Source: Nitrospira sp. (GTDB lineage: Bacteria; Nitrospirota; Nitrospiria; Nitrospirales; Nitrospiraceae). Taken from it: a stretch of 63,542 bases of DNA. Positions 16,741 to 25,855 of this stretch are shown here, piece after piece. Made by a program: the position numbers and the translations under genes. Under the pieces are notes generated by a model that worked only from the letters and a program-made list of their open reading frames with translations, was not told where the DNA came from and searched no databases. The stretch spans positions 1 to 63,542 of the forward strand of contig JAEURX010000005.1 in assembly GCA_016788885.1 (NCBI GenBank), written 5' to 3'. Every line of letters starts with the position of its first letter. Position 1 is the stretch's first letter.

Positions 16741-17724
16741 ATGTCGCGGCGTCCTCGTCGGTCGACTACCCGGGCTGGTCTCGGGAAAGATTTTCTGGAT
16801 TTGCTTTCGATCCCTGCGGAAGAGCTGAAGGGATTATTGCGGCTCGCTGCGCAGCTGAAAGCGAAGCAACGTCGCGGCGTCCCTCATCCCCTCTTGCCTG
16901 GGCGTATGTTGGGCCTGCTGTTCCAGAAGCCGTCGACCCGGACCCGTGTCTCGTTCGAGGCCGGAATGAATCAACTCGGCGGCCAAGCCATGGTGCTGCC
17001 GATGGGCGACATTCAGTTGTCCCGCGGGGAAACAGTGGCGGATACGGCGCATGTGTTGTCGCGCTACCTGGATGCCATCGTCCTGCGGACCTTCGACCAC
17101 GCCATCGCCGAGGAGTGGGCACGGGAGGCCAGCATTCCGATCATCAACGGCCTCACCGATCTGAATCATCCCTGCCAGGCCTTGTCCGACTTGCTGACCA
17201 TTCAGGAAAGAAAACGGCGCTTGAAGGGTATCAAGATCGCGTATGTCGGTGACGGCAACAATGTGACGAATTCGCTCATTGAGGCTGCGGCCAAGACCGG
17301 CATGACGATTGCCGTGGGCTGTCCGCCTGGGTATCAGCCGGATCGACGCATCGTGGATTTGGCTCGAGTCGAGGCGCAGCAGACCGGTGCCACAATCGAA
17401 ATCGGCGCCGACCCCTGCGTCGCGGTGAAAGACGCCGATGTGGTCTACACCGATGTCTGGATCAGTATGGGGCAGGAGCGAGAGCAAGCCAAGCGGCTGA
17501 AGATCCTGGCACCGTACCAGCTCAATGCGCGATTGCTGAAGTACGCGAAGCCGGATGCCTTGGTGATGCATTGCCTGCCAGCGCATCGTGGTGAAGAAAT
17601 CAGTGCTGAGGTGTTGGATGGGCCGCAGTCTGTCGTGTTCGATCAGGCGGAGAACCGATTGCACATGCAGAAAGCGATTCTGGTCAGGCTCCTCGGAAAG
17701 AAATCGCAGACACGTCGTCAGTAA
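16741..17724 (+). CDS. argF: Ornithine carbamoyltransferase
   Basis: 327 residues from ATG 16741. It joins ornithine and carbamoyl phosphate to give citrulline. The carbamoyl-phosphate loop [19 protein letters not shown], the ornithine-site [12 protein letters not shown], and the catalytic [12 protein letters not shown] are intact, so this is OTCase and not the N-acetylornithine type. An Arg-rich N-terminal extension of about 20 residues ([13 protein letters not shown]) precedes the conserved [11 protein letters not shown]. It is 11 bases upstream of argG. Confidence 0.95.
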   Translation: MSRRPRRSTTRAGLGKDFLDLLSIPAEELKGLLRLAAQLKAKQRRGVPHPLLPGRMLGLLFQKPSTRTRVSFEAGMNQLGGQAMVLPMGDIQLSRGETVADTAHVLSRYLDAIVLRTFDHAIAEEWAREASIPIINGLTDLNHPCQALSDLLTIQERKRRLKGIKIAYVGDGNNVTNSLIEAAAKTGMTIAVGCPPGYQPDRRIVDLARVEAQQTGATIEIGADPCVAVKDADVVYTDVWISMGQEREQAKRLKILAPYQLNARLLKYAKPDALVMHCLPAHRGEEISAEVLDGPQSVVFDQAENRLHMQKAILVRLLGKKSQTRRQ

Positions 17725-17735
17725 AAAGGAGTGGT

Positions 17736-18953
17736 ATGAGCCGGTCATCGTACAAACAAGTCGTCTTGGCCTATTCGGGCGGGCTGGACACCTCGGTCAT
17801 TTTGAAGTGGCTGGAAGAGGTGTACGGCTGCGAGGTGGTGGCATTTTGCGCGGATCTCGGACAGGGCGAAGATCTCAAGGCCATCAAGAAAAAAGCGCAG
17901 TCCCTGGGCGTCAGGAAAGTCTACGTCGAAGACCTCCGCGATGTGTTTGTGAAGGACCACGTGTTCCCCATGTTGCGTGGCAACGCGCTGTATGAAGGCA
18001 GTTACTTGCTGGGGACTTCGATCGCCAGGCCCTTGATCGCACGTCGCCAAATCGAGATCGCCGCCAAGGAAGGGGCCGAGGCGGTGTGTCACGGCGCGAC
18101 CGGGAAAGGCAACGACCAGGTACGGTTCGAATTGACCTACATGGCGCTGCACCCGCAGATCAAGATTATTGCGCCCTGGCGGGAGTGGTCCATGCGTTCG
18201 CGCCGGGAGTTGATCGAATATGCGGAGAAGCATGGCATTCCGGTGACGGCAACGAAAGCGAAGCCCTACAGCATGGACATGAACTTGTTTCACACGAGTT
18301 ACGAGGGCGGCATTCTTGAAGATCCATGGCAAGCGCCGCCGGAAGAGATTTTCGTCATGTCGGTGTCGCCTGAGCGGGCCCCGGCCAAGGCGCGGGAAGT
18401 GGAGATCGACTATGTCGCCGGTGACCCGGTCGCAGTGGATGGAAAAAAGATGAAGCCGGCTGCCTTGCTGGCCCATCTCAATACTCTGGGTGGCGAGCAC
18501 GGAGTTGGCCGGGTCGATCTGGTGGAAAACCGCTACGTGGGCATGAAGTCTCGCGGCGTGTATGAGACGCCGGGTGGTACGATTCTGCATGCGGCGCATC
18601 GCGGCCTGGAGTCTCTAACGATGGACCGGGAAGTGCTGCACTTGCGGGACAGCTTGATCCCACGCTATGCGGAACTCATTTACTACGGATATTGGTACGC
18701 GCCTGAACGTGAAATGCTGCAGGTGGCGCTGGATGAAGCCCAAAAGGATGTCACCGGGACTGTGCGGGTGAAGCTCTACAAGGGGAACTGCACGGTGGTC
18801 GGACGGAAGTCTCCGCGTTCCTTGTATCGCCTGGACATGGCGACCTTCGAAGAAGACGACGTGTATCGGCAAAAAGACGCGGAAGGGTTCATTCGTCTGA
18901 ACGCGTTGCGATTGGCCATTCGCGCGCAGCGTCAGAAGAGGGCGAGCCGGTAA
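17736..18953 (+). CDS. argG: Argininosuccinate synthase
   Basis: 405 residues. The ATP pyrophosphatase loop [16 protein letters not shown], the citrulline-site segment [20 protein letters not shown] and [16 protein letters not shown] are as in type I enzymes. It condenses citrulline and aspartate with ATP. AAAAGGAG precedes the ATG. The stop overlaps the argH start by one base (TAATG), so the two last steps of arginine synthesis are coupled. Confidence 0.96.
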   Translation: MSRSSYKQVVLAYSGGLDTSVILKWLEEVYGCEVVAFCADLGQGEDLKAIKKKAQSLGVRKVYVEDLRDVFVKDHVFPMLRGNALYEGSYLLGTSIARPLIARRQIEIAAKEGAEAVCHGATGKGNDQVRFELTYMALHPQIKIIAPWREWSMRSRRELIEYAEKHGIPVTATKAKPYSMDMNLFHTSYEGGILEDPWQAPPEEIFVMSVSPERAPAKAREVEIDYVAGDPVAVDGKKMKPAALLAHLNTLGGEHGVGRVDLVENRYVGMKSRGVYETPGGTILHAAHRGLESLTMDREVLHLRDSLIPRYAELIYYGYWYAPEREMLQVALDEAQKDVTGTVRVKLYKGNCTVVGRKSPRSLYRLDMATFEEDDVYRQKDAEGFIRLNALRLAIRAQRQKRASR

Positions 18954-20407
18954 TGGCGAAATCTAAGTCTGCCGGCTCTCGGGTGCGCAAGTCCGCTCGC
19001 CCACCGTCACGCTCGGCGCGAGCGTTGCCCAAAGGCAAGGCCTGGGGTGGCCGGTTCGCCGAACAAACCGACCGGCTTGTGGAGCAGTTCACCACGTCAT
19101 TGGCTTATGATCGACGCCTCTACCCCTACGACATTCAGGGGAGCATCGCACACTGCCGGACGCTTGAACGGGCAGGGGTGTTGACGGCACGGGAGTCCGC
19201 ACAGCTTGTGCGCGGGCTGCAACTTGTCAAAGTGGAATTGGATGGCGGACGATTCCCCTTCTCTCCCCAAGACGAAGACATTCATATGGCGATCGAGCGT
19301 CGGCTGACCGAGCTGATCGGGCCGCTTGGGGGAAAGCTCCATACGGGGCGAAGCCGCAACGATCAGGTCGCCTTGGACTTGCGCCTCTTCTTACGCGATG
19401 TCTTGTCGCGCGTCATGGGACAGGTTCACGAGTTCCGGCGAGTGCTGGTGGGGCAGGCGCGGGCGCATGTCGATGTGGTAATGCCGGGGTATACGCATTT
19501 GCAGCGAGCGCAGCCCGTCTTGATGGCGCATCACTTCCTGGCTTATGCCGAAATGCTCGACCGGGATGGGGGGCGACTGCGTGATTGTCGGACCAGGTTG
19601 AATGTCATGCCGCTGGGATCCGGCGCACTTGCCGGCTCGAACTATCCCGTTGACCGTCGATACACGGCCTCGCTATTGGAATTTCCCTCGGTGACGCAAA
19701 ATAGTCTCGACGCCGTCTCGGATCGCGATGCGGTCGTTGAGGTGCTCGGTGCATTCTCTGTGATCATGATGCACCTGTCGCGGTTGAGTGAGGAGTTGAT
19801 TCTCTGGGCGTCGCAGGAGTTTCGGTATGTGGATTTGCCGGATACGTTCTGCACTGGGAGCAGCATGATGCCGCAAAAGAAGAATCCCGATGTGCCGGAG
19901 CTGGTGCGCGGCAAGACGGGGCGAGTGTACGGCCATCTCATGGGGACGCTGACACTGCTCAAGGGGTTGCCCCTCAGCTACAATCGCGATCTGCAAGAAG
20001 ACAAGGAAGCATTGTTCGATGCCGTGGACACGACGGAACAATCGTTGATGCTCTGCACGGAACTGATGCGACGGCTCGTTGTGAACACGAAGGTACTGGC
20101 CGAGGCTGCTGAGGGCGGTGGCATGCTAGCGACGGAGCTGGCCGACTATCTGGTGACCAAAGGGGTTCCCTTCCGGGAAGCCCATTCCATTACCGGACAG
20201 ATTGTGCGATTCTCACTGGAGCAGCAGCGTCCACTGCAACAACTCACCGTGCAGGACTTGCAAGGATTTTCGCCTCGCTTCGGCAAGGATGTGTTGCACT
20301 GCCTGACGGTTCGGGGTGCGATCGACCGGAAGGATCAGATCGGCGGGACGGCGCGGCGTCGGGTGGAAGCGAGGATCAAGGAGCTTGAAAAGGCGCTGAA
20401 GGGATGA
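18953..20407 (+). CDS. argH: Argininosuccinate lyase
   Basis: 484 residues, longer than the usual 455-470 because of a basic N-terminal extension rich in Lys, Arg and Ser (about 27 residues) before KAWGGRFAEQTDRLVEQFT. It cleaves argininosuccinate to arginine and fumarate. The fumarase/aspartase signature GSSMMPQKKNPDVPELVRG and the TGRSRNDQVALDLRLF region are intact. The extension is unusual and has no known role. The start overlaps the argG stop, and the downstream lipoprotein start overlaps this stop (ATGA). Confidence 0.96.
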   Translation: MAKSKSAGSRVRKSARPPSRSARALPKGKAWGGRFAEQTDRLVEQFTTSLAYDRRLYPYDIQGSIAHCRTLERAGVLTARESAQLVRGLQLVKVELDGGRFPFSPQDEDIHMAIERRLTELIGPLGGKLHTGRSRNDQVALDLRLFLRDVLSRVMGQVHEFRRVLVGQARAHVDVVMPGYTHLQRAQPVLMAHHFLAYAEMLDRDGGRLRDCRTRLNVMPLGSGALAGSNYPVDRRYTASLLEFPSVTQNSLDAVSDRDAVVEVLGAFSVIMMHLSRLSEELILWASQEFRYVDLPDTFCTGSSMMPQKKNPDVPELVRGKTGRVYGHLMGTLTLLKGLPLSYNRDLQEDKEALFDAVDTTEQSLMLCTELMRRLVVNTKVLAEAAEGGGMLATELADYLVTKGVPFREAHSITGQIVRFSLEQQRPLQQLTVQDLQGFSPRFGKDVLHCLTVRGAIDRKDQIGGTARRRVEARIKELEKALKG

Positions 20408-20706
20408 AGCCGGTCGGCGGGAGGCGCGTTCGTATGCATGCCCGTCCTGCTACGGTAGTGTTTGGTCTGCTTGGATTGGCCGGGTGCGGGGTCTTGGGTG
20501 CCCCGATTCCTCCGGAGGATGTCGGTGTCGCGCCGATTATCGAACGCCAGATGAGGCGGGAGGGGCTGTTGGCCAGCGGCGCCAATGTGTGGGGCTCGGC
20601 CTCACGGCCCACTGCGCCCACGGGGGTGACGATTGAGGAGGCGCCGATTCCTCCAGATCCCGACCCCTTGCCGACCCCTCCACTACGGACCATGGGCACG
20701 AGATAG
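20404..20706 (+). CDS. Small lipoprotein between argH and lysA, LptM-like
   Basis: 100 residues from ATG 20404, overlapping the argH stop; ATG 20434 (MHARPATVVFGLLGLAGCG) would give a more typical short leader. The lipobox is LAGC, and the mature start CGVLGAPIPPEDVGVAPIIE resembles the CGxKGPxxPP start of small lipoproteins that lie next to lysA or dapF in many proteobacteria (YifL/LptM), a family tied to LptD maturation. The Lys is replaced here by Leu. The tail is proline-rich (IPPDPDPLPTPPL). The LptM assignment rests on position and a short motif only. Confidence 0.68.
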   Translation: MKPVGGRRVRMHARPATVVFGLLGLAGCGVLGAPIPPEDVGVAPIIERQMRREGLLASGANVWGSASRPTAPTGVTIEEAPIPPDPDPLPTPPLRTMGTR

Positions 20707-20814
20707 GGTCGGTTGTTAGAATATATGACCATCCACGGGGTCCGCTCATGCGGATCCGTTCCCGATTCCGGGTATGGACAGTCGAGCTGAAATTGTTGAT
20801 CGAGGATTACGACG

Positions 20815-22077
20815 ATGCATGATTTTCACTATCGAGAAGGCGAATTGTACTGTGAAGATGTGCCGCTTTCGCGCATTGCCAAAGAAGTAGGAACGCCCTG
20901 TTATATCTATAGCCATCACACCCTGGTGAGGCATTTCCGGGTCTATGACGGAGCCTTCAAGAATATCCCGCACATTGTCGCGTTTGCCATGAAGGCCAAT
21001 TCGAACTTGGCCGTGCTGCGGCTTATGGCAAAAGAGGGCAGCGGCGTGGACATCGTTTCCGGAGGGGAGCTTTATCGCGCCTTGAAGGCAGGCGTGCCGC
21101 CTACGAAGATCGTGTTTGCCGGTGTCGGGAAAAAAGCCGAGGAAATCGCTGAGGCCTTGAAGGCCGACATCCTGATGTTCAACGTGGAGTCTCCGGCGGA
21201 ACTGCAGGCCATCAACGAGGTGGCGGCATCCTTGGGCGTAAAGGCTCGGGTGGCCTTGCGCATCAATCCCGACATCGATCCGAAGACGCATCCGTATATT
21301 TCCACCGGGCTGAAGAAGAGCAAATTCGGCATTGCGGCGGATCGAGCGATCGAGGAGTTCAAGGCTGCCACGGCGTTCAGCCACATCAAGGTGGTGGGGC
21401 TGCATGCACACATCGGATCGCAACTGACCCAGGTGACGCCTTTTGTCGAGTCACTGAAGAAGGTGCTGGCGATGGTACAGGCCCTGGCGGAACAGGGAAT
21501 TCCGTTGCGATACATCAACATCGGTGGTGGACTGGGGATTACGTATTCCGACGAAACACCCCCTGAACCGAAAGACCTGGCCGAGGCGATTTCGCCTCTC
21601 GTACGTGATTTAAAGTGTGTGCTGATTATGGAGCCCGGTCGTGTGATTGTGGGTAATGCCGGTGTGTTGCTCACCAAGGTGGTGTATGCGAAGGATGGCG
21701 AAGCTAAACGGTTTCTGATCGTGGATGCGGCGATGAATGACTTGATTCGTCCGAGTTTGTACGATGCGTACCATGACATCCGCCCCGTGTATGAAGCTGC
21801 CACGCGAGGCGAGAAGAAGACCGTGGACGTCGTTGGTCCGGTGTGCGAATCGGGCGACTTCTTGGCCAAGGATCGTGTCATGCCCGCCTTGAATGCTGGT
21901 GATCTCATGGCCGTCATGAGCGCGGGGGCGTATGGGTTTGTCATGTCCTCGAACTACAACTCAAGGCCGCGCGTCCCGGAAGTGCTGGTACATGAGGGGC
22001 AGATCCACGTCATTCGTTCGCGTGAAAGTTACGAGGATTTGGTACGGGGCGAGGAGATCCCTGAGTTTCTCGCGTAG
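20815..22077 (+). CDS. lysA: Diaminopimelate decarboxylase
   Basis: 420 residues. PLP-dependent decarboxylation of meso-DAP to lysine, the last step of lysine synthesis. The PLP Lys lies in AFAMKANSNLAVLRLM; the HAHIGSQL, NIGGGLGITY and EPGRVIVGNAG segments and the catalytic Cys in PVCESGDFLAKD are intact. It starts at the ATG at 20815 (MHDFHYREGELYCEDVPLS), 108 bases after the lipoprotein. dapA follows 34 bases downstream, so it heads a lysA-dapA-dapB unit. Confidence 0.95.
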   Translation: MHDFHYREGELYCEDVPLSRIAKEVGTPCYIYSHHTLVRHFRVYDGAFKNIPHIVAFAMKANSNLAVLRLMAKEGSGVDIVSGGELYRALKAGVPPTKIVFAGVGKKAEEIAEALKADILMFNVESPAELQAINEVAASLGVKARVALRINPDIDPKTHPYISTGLKKSKFGIAADRAIEEFKAATAFSHIKVVGLHAHIGSQLTQVTPFVESLKKVLAMVQALAEQGIPLRYINIGGGLGITYSDETPPEPKDLAEAISPLVRDLKCVLIMEPGRVIVGNAGVLLTKVVYAKDGEAKRFLIVDAAMNDLIRPSLYDAYHDIRPVYEAATRGEKKTVDVVGPVCESGDFLAKDRVMPALNAGDLMAVMSAGAYGFVMSSNYNSRPRVPEVLVHEGQIHVIRSRESYEDLVRGEEIPEFLA

Positions 22078-22111
22078 GGTGGTCTTTACTGTCTTTCAGA
22101 TGGAGAGCTGA

Positions 22112-22984
22112 ATGTTTACAGGGTCTTTAGTGGCCATTGTGACGCCGTTCAGGAACGGCAAGCTGGATGAGCGAGCCCTCGGTGACCTTATTGAATGGCA
22201 GATCAACAATGGTACCCACGGAATTGTCCCTTGTGGGACCACCGGTGAATCGGCCACGCTCACCCATGCCGAACACGATCGTGTGGTGGCCTTCACGGTT
22301 GAGGTGGTTAGGCGCCGAGTCCCTGTCGTCGCGGGCACGGGCTCCAACAGTACCGCCGAAGCGATTGCCCTCACCAAGCATGCCAAGGCAGCAGGTGTGG
22401 ATGGCGCGTTGCTGATTACGCCCTATTACAACAAGCCTACTCAGGAAGGTCTGTACCTTCACTACAAGGCGGTTGCTGAAGCAGTCGACCTTCCGCTCGT
22501 CGTATACAACATTCCAGGGCGAACCGGCGTCAATATGTTGCCGAGCACCATTGCGCGTCTGGCGGTCTGTCCGACGGTGGTAGCGGTGAAGGAAGGGAGC
22601 GGTACCGTTCAGCAGGCTTCGGAAATTATCCAGCTGTGCGGAGACCGACTCACCGTGTTAGCCGGGGATGATGCGTTGACCTTGCCCATGATGGCGGTTG
22701 GTGGCAAAGGGGTCATCACCGTGACTGCGAATCTGCTTCCCGGGAAAATGGCCCAGTTGGTCAATGCCTTTCTTGCCGGTCGGGTCGATGAGGCGCGGGA
22801 GCTGCACTATGAATTGTATCCCTTATTCACCGCGCTATTTTATGAGACCAATCCGATTCCGGTGAAGGAAGCGCTCCATGTGATGGGTAAGATCGATCGG
22901 GAGATGCGGCTGCCGCTCTGTCCGATGGGGAAAGATACCCGCGAAAAACTGCTACAAGTAATGAAGGCTGCCGGCTTGGTCTAA
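22112..22984 (+). CDS. dapA: 4-Hydroxy-tetrahydrodipicolinate synthase
   Basis: 290 residues. Condenses pyruvate with aspartate semialdehyde. The motif GTTGESATLTHAEH, the Tyr in TPYYNKPTQEG, YNIPGRTGVNM, and the Schiff-base Lys in VVAVKEGSGTVQQ are intact. Length and motifs are normal for the family. Located between lysA and dapB with short spacers (34 and 28 bases), which is consistent with coordinate lysine control; no leader or riboswitch was seen upstream. Confidence 0.96.
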   Translation: MFTGSLVAIVTPFRNGKLDERALGDLIEWQINNGTHGIVPCGTTGESATLTHAEHDRVVAFTVEVVRRRVPVVAGTGSNSTAEAIALTKHAKAAGVDGALLITPYYNKPTQEGLYLHYKAVAEAVDLPLVVYNIPGRTGVNMLPSTIARLAVCPTVVAVKEGSGTVQQASEIIQLCGDRLTVLAGDDALTLPMMAVGGKGVITVTANLLPGKMAQLVNAFLAGRVDEARELHYELYPLFTALFYETNPIPVKEALHVMGKIDREMRLPLCPMGKDTREKLLQVMKAAGLV

Positions 22985-23012
22985 CGGACCACGGGTATCG
23001 AAGGATATTGTC

Positions 23013-23816
23013 ATGATTAAGGTGGTTGTTACAGGGGCGGCCGGACGCATGGGTTCGCGTCTCGTGTCCCTAGTCAAGGATTCGGCATTTCTCACCCTGG
23101 CGGGTGCGGTGGAGAGCAAGGGACATCATGCCCTTGGTGAAGACTCCGGGGAGGTGGCCGGCTGTGGGCGTACAGGTGTGCCGATTGTAGAAGATCTGTC
23201 CAGTCTGATGGAACGGGGTGAGGTGGTGGTGGATTTTACCACTCCGCCAGCCACGCTTGGGCACTTGAGGATTGTGGCGCAGCATCGACGGGGCATTGTC
23301 GTTGGAACCACGGGGTTTTCTCCTGCTGAATTGGAGGAGCTCCGTAGCGTAAGCAAGCAGATTCCCTGCGTGTTCTCACCCAACATGAGTGTCGGGGTGA
23401 ATGTGATCTACAAGGTGATTGCCGAAATGGCCAAGACGCTGGGCGAAGACTATGACATTGAGGTCATCGAAGCGCACCATCGTCTGAAGAAAGATGCGCC
23501 CAGTGGTACTGCTTTGAAGATGGCAGAGGTCTTGGCCAGGGCCGTGAATCGAGATCTTGGCCAGGTCGGAGTCTATGCGCGCAAGGGATTGATCGGGGAG
23601 CGTAAGAAAGGCGAAATTGGGATTCAGACGATTCGCGCCGGAGACATTGTCGGCGATCACACGGTGATGTTTGGGACCATGGGTGAACGTATCGAGGTCA
23701 CCCATCGTGCGAGTAGTCGGGACACGTTTGCACGCGGGGCACTTCGCGCCGCCCGCTGGCTCGTGAAGCAGCCGCCCGGACTTTACGATATGCTGGACGT
23801 ATTGAGCCTCAAGTAA
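23013..23816 (+). CDS. dapB: 4-Hydroxy-tetrahydrodipicolinate reductase
   Basis: 267 residues. NAD(P)H-dependent reduction of the DapA product. The Rossmann start VVVTGAAGRMGSRLV, TTGFSPAELEEL, the active site EAHHRLKKDAPSGTAL, and GEIGIQTIRAGDIVGDHTV are intact. Last gene of the run that begins with argD. The next step in this organism is probably DapL (35693-36868), which converts tetrahydrodipicolinate directly to LL-DAP. Confidence 0.96.
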   Translation: MIKVVVTGAAGRMGSRLVSLVKDSAFLTLAGAVESKGHHALGEDSGEVAGCGRTGVPIVEDLSSLMERGEVVVDFTTPPATLGHLRIVAQHRRGIVVGTTGFSPAELEELRSVSKQIPCVFSPNMSVGVNVIYKVIAEMAKTLGEDYDIEVIEAHHRLKKDAPSGTALKMAEVLARAVNRDLGQVGVYARKGLIGERKKGEIGIQTIRAGDIVGDHTVMFGTMGERIEVTHRASSRDTFARGALRAARWLVKQPPGLYDMLDVLSLK

Positions 23817-23869
23817 GGAGATCCAGAAAAATAGGCGCAATGGATTGAGCCTGCGGATGAACCTACTTT

Positions 23870-24010
23870 ATGGAATGGCGATTTAGCCTGGTCGTCTGCC
23901 GGGAAAACCTGGAACGGCGAACCTGGCAGGTGGCTCCAGATCGGGCCGTGATCGGATGTGCGGAGGCTTTTCGTGCAATGTGTGAAGCCGAGGTCCTGGG
24001 TGGACGGTAA
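23870..24010 (+). CDS. Possible small protein, 46 aa
   Basis: MEWRFSLVVCRENLERRTWQ begins a 46-residue frame that stops at 24010, with two further Cys (GCAEAFRAMC). No strong ribosome site, no family recognised. It is directly followed by the hairpin at 24017. It may be a small gene at the end of the dapB transcript or chance; I lean slightly toward chance. Confidence 0.3.
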   Translation: MEWRFSLVVCRENLERRTWQVAPDRAVIGCAEAFRAMCEAEVLGGR

Positions 24011-24016
24011 GCCTGA

Positions 24017-24037
24017 GAGGTGTGCTGGGCACACCTC
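24017..24037 (+). terminator. Hairpin downstream of dapB
   Basis: GAGGTGTGC and GCACACCTC form a perfect 9-bp stem around a 3-base TGG loop. No T-run follows, so it is a candidate transcript end of the arg-lys cluster, not a canonical intrinsic terminator. Confidence 0.45.
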
Positions 24038-24087
24038 CTAACTCATCGCAAGTGAGCGCCCTGGGGTTGGATTTTCAGTGCGACGGA

Positions 24088-24276
24088 CTAATGTCGTGAC
24101 GTGATTGGTCTCGGTTCTGAATCCGCTGCTTTTCGACGGCCACAGTTCAGGCACGCCAGTACTGTGATGGCCAAACCAGCATTCAAGTCAACCGCCCGCT
24201 CCGGCAACATTGTTCCGCGGCATTTGTCACATTTATGCATGGATGGCTTATAACATTGCTCTGTAGGATAAACCAT
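24088..24276 (-). CDS. Small zinc-ribbon protein, 62 aa
   Basis: From the ATG at 24276 (or 24240, giving MHKCDKCRG...). The core CDKCRGTMLPERAVDLNAG ends in ACLNCGRRKA, giving a C-x2-C...C-x2-C zinc ribbon of about 30 residues. This CxxCxGxMxPE...CxxCG form is common among small hypothetical proteins of Nitrospira-type genomes, from memory. The two start codons have no clear ribosome site. Different in spacing from the ribbons at 7718 and 8041. Function unknown. Confidence 0.55.
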   Translation of the reverse strand: MVYPTEQCYKPSMHKCDKCRGTMLPERAVDLNAGLAITVLACLNCGRRKAADSEPRPITSRH

Positions 24277-24443
24277 CCATCTGAAGTACTGGATCGGTAG
24301 GGAAAAAAGTCCCGCATAGCCGCGAAAGCATCTGGGCCATTTGGTCCTAAGATTGGCCCGTAAGGGATTGCTCTATACCAGTAAGTTGGCGAGGTAGTCA
24401 GAGTTGCTGCAGATATTTAGTGGTCTGCGCATGGAAGCCCACA

Positions 24444-24704
24444 ATGTATAGATTGGTTCTCATCGCGGCACTCCTGGCACTGCTTTACTATCTTCTACGG
24501 CGAGCAGTGAGGAAGTTCAGTCAAGACGCTGGACTGACCCAGTCTGGGGAGCGGGAAGAATCTGGGAAACAGATGGTGCAAGACCCAGTCTGCCGAGTGT
24601 TTGTTCCGCGGGAACATGCAGTGAGTGAGACCATTGGTGGGCAAACATATTTCTTCTGCAGCCGCGGGTGTGCGACCGCATTCCAAAAGCAACTCTCCGC
24701 CTAG
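24444..24704 (+). CDS. Small membrane protein with YHS-like domain
   Basis: 86 residues from ATG 24444, with GGAAG 7 bases upstream. One N-terminal membrane helix (LVLIAALLALLYYLLRRAV) and a C-terminal domain DPVCRVFVPREHAVSETIGG then YFFCSRGCATAFQKQ, close to the YHS/TRASH pattern DPVCGM...FCSxxCxxxF, which coordinates metal through the three Cys. The Gly after the first Cys is Arg here. The layout matches PP0621-type small proteins. Its stop overlaps the stop of the convergent lipoprotein gene. Confidence 0.75.
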   Translation: MYRLVLIAALLALLYYLLRRAVRKFSQDAGLTQSGEREESGKQMVQDPVCRVFVPREHAVSETIGGQTYFFCSRGCATAFQKQLSA

Positions 24705-25003
24705 CAGCCTGAATAGCTCGAATCTGAGACCATATTCTCTTTGTCAAAGAAGAGAATCATCTGGCATTCGGTGGCCTTGAAGTTAAGCAGTGGTGGCCCT
24801 GCCTTCCCTCCAGCGATTCGATTGTAAATCCACTTCTCTCCCCCAAAAAAGCGAGACGTCTTTGCATCAGGAGGCCCCAATTCCTTCTCAATCCAGACTT
24901 GATCTTTTCCCTGGTATCGGGTCAAAGAGGCGTCAAGGTAGGGGTTGTGACTGCAGGCGGTGAGGAGGAGGCAGATAGCCGAAATTTTCAGTAATGCTCG
25001 CAT
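24701..25003 (-). CDS. Lipoprotein, BamE/SmpA-like features
   Basis: 100 residues from ATG 25003; GAGAGG lies upstream, with an alternative ATG at 25009. A signal peptide with lipobox LTAC (ICLLLTACSHNPY) is followed by TRYQGKDQVWIEKELGPPDA, reminiscent of the GxxxxxVxxxLGxP helix of BamE-type proteins. The protein ends in a cysteine (SYSGC) that may pair with ATEC earlier. The stop overlaps the convergent YHS-like gene by 4 bases. The BamE link is weak and based on one motif. Confidence 0.65.
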   Translation of the reverse strand: MRALLKISAICLLLTACSHNPYLDASLTRYQGKDQVWIEKELGPPDAKTSRFFGGEKWIYNRIAGGKAGPPLLNFKATECQMILFFDKENMVSDSSYSGC

Positions 25004-25193
25004 GTGCATGGCCCTCTCAGATTCGCGATACTGTAGCCAGGCTATCATCTAGTTGCGAAAAAGTGTAGCGGTCCCTGTTCTCAACTGCTCAACGAGTCTA
25101 TCATAGGTACGTTGACCCGTTGCCTTGTTTTCACATTACTTCTACAATGCCGGCGCGAACTCTCTGGAGAGTGCTCGACGAAAGGATCTTTTT

Positions 25194-25841
25194 ATGAAGC
25201 TTTATCTCGATACGGCGAATGTGAAGGAAATTCAGGAAGGTGCCAAACTTGGTCTGGTCGATGGGGTGACTACCAATCCCTCGCTCGTGGCCAAAGAAGG
25301 GCGTAGTTTCAAGGACATGCTGCTTGAAATCTGCAAAATGGTCGATGGCCCTATCAGCGCGGAGGTGGTCGCGATCGAAACCGAGGCGATGATTAAAGAA
25401 GGCCGGGATCTAGCCAAGGTACACAAGAACATCGTGGTGAAAGTTCCACTTATCCCCGAGGGACTCCGCGCCACCAAGCAGTTGGCGGCCGAAGGGATTC
25501 GCGTGAACGTGACCTTATGTTTTTCCCCGACTCAAGCGCTGTTGGCGGCCAAGGCAGGGGCCTGGTGCGTCTCCCCGTTCATTGGGCGCTTGGACGACGT
25601 CAGTTCAGATGGCATGGCGCTGATCAGGCAGATCGTCACGATCTATAAGAATTATGACTTCAAAACACAAGTGCTGGTGGCGAGCGTTCGGCATCCGCAG
25701 CATGTGGTCGAGGCAGCCTTGGCAGGCGGGCATATCTGTACGATGCCCTATACCGTGTTTCAGCAACTCGTGAAACATCCTTTGACCGATCTTGGGCTAA
25801 AAAAGTTTCTGGCCGATTGGGAGGCGATGCAGAAGAAGTAG
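25194..25841 (+). CDS. Fructose-6-phosphate aldolase / transaldolase, small type
   Basis: 215 residues from ATG 25194 ([20 protein letters not shown]), AAAGGA 8 bases upstream. A single TIM barrel. [14 protein letters not shown], the Schiff-base Lys in [13 protein letters not shown], and [19 protein letters not shown] are intact, as is [14 protein letters not shown]. Proteins of this length are either transaldolase (sedoheptulose 7-phosphate route) or fructose-6-phosphate aldolase; sequence alone does not settle it. With zwf in the same window, a pentose phosphate role is reasonable. Confidence 0.9.
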   Translation: MKLYLDTANVKEIQEGAKLGLVDGVTTNPSLVAKEGRSFKDMLLEICKMVDGPISAEVVAIETEAMIKEGRDLAKVHKNIVVKVPLIPEGLRATKQLAAEGIRVNVTLCFSPTQALLAAKAGAWCVSPFIGRLDDVSSDGMALIRQIVTIYKNYDFKTQVLVASVRHPQHVVEAALAGGHICTMPYTVFQQLVKHPLTDLGLKKFLADWEAMQKK

Positions 25842-25855
25842 TTCTTCTCAGCTGC

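Noticed and set aside
17745-18599. 284-codon minus-strand frame across argG
   Set aside because: Antisense shadow; argG motifs are complete on the plus strand.
24277-24443. Sequence with some likeness to a c-di-GMP riboswitch core (CGCGAAAGC-like)
   Set aside because: The conserved GEMM-type motifs do not line up in order, so no riboswitch is claimed.
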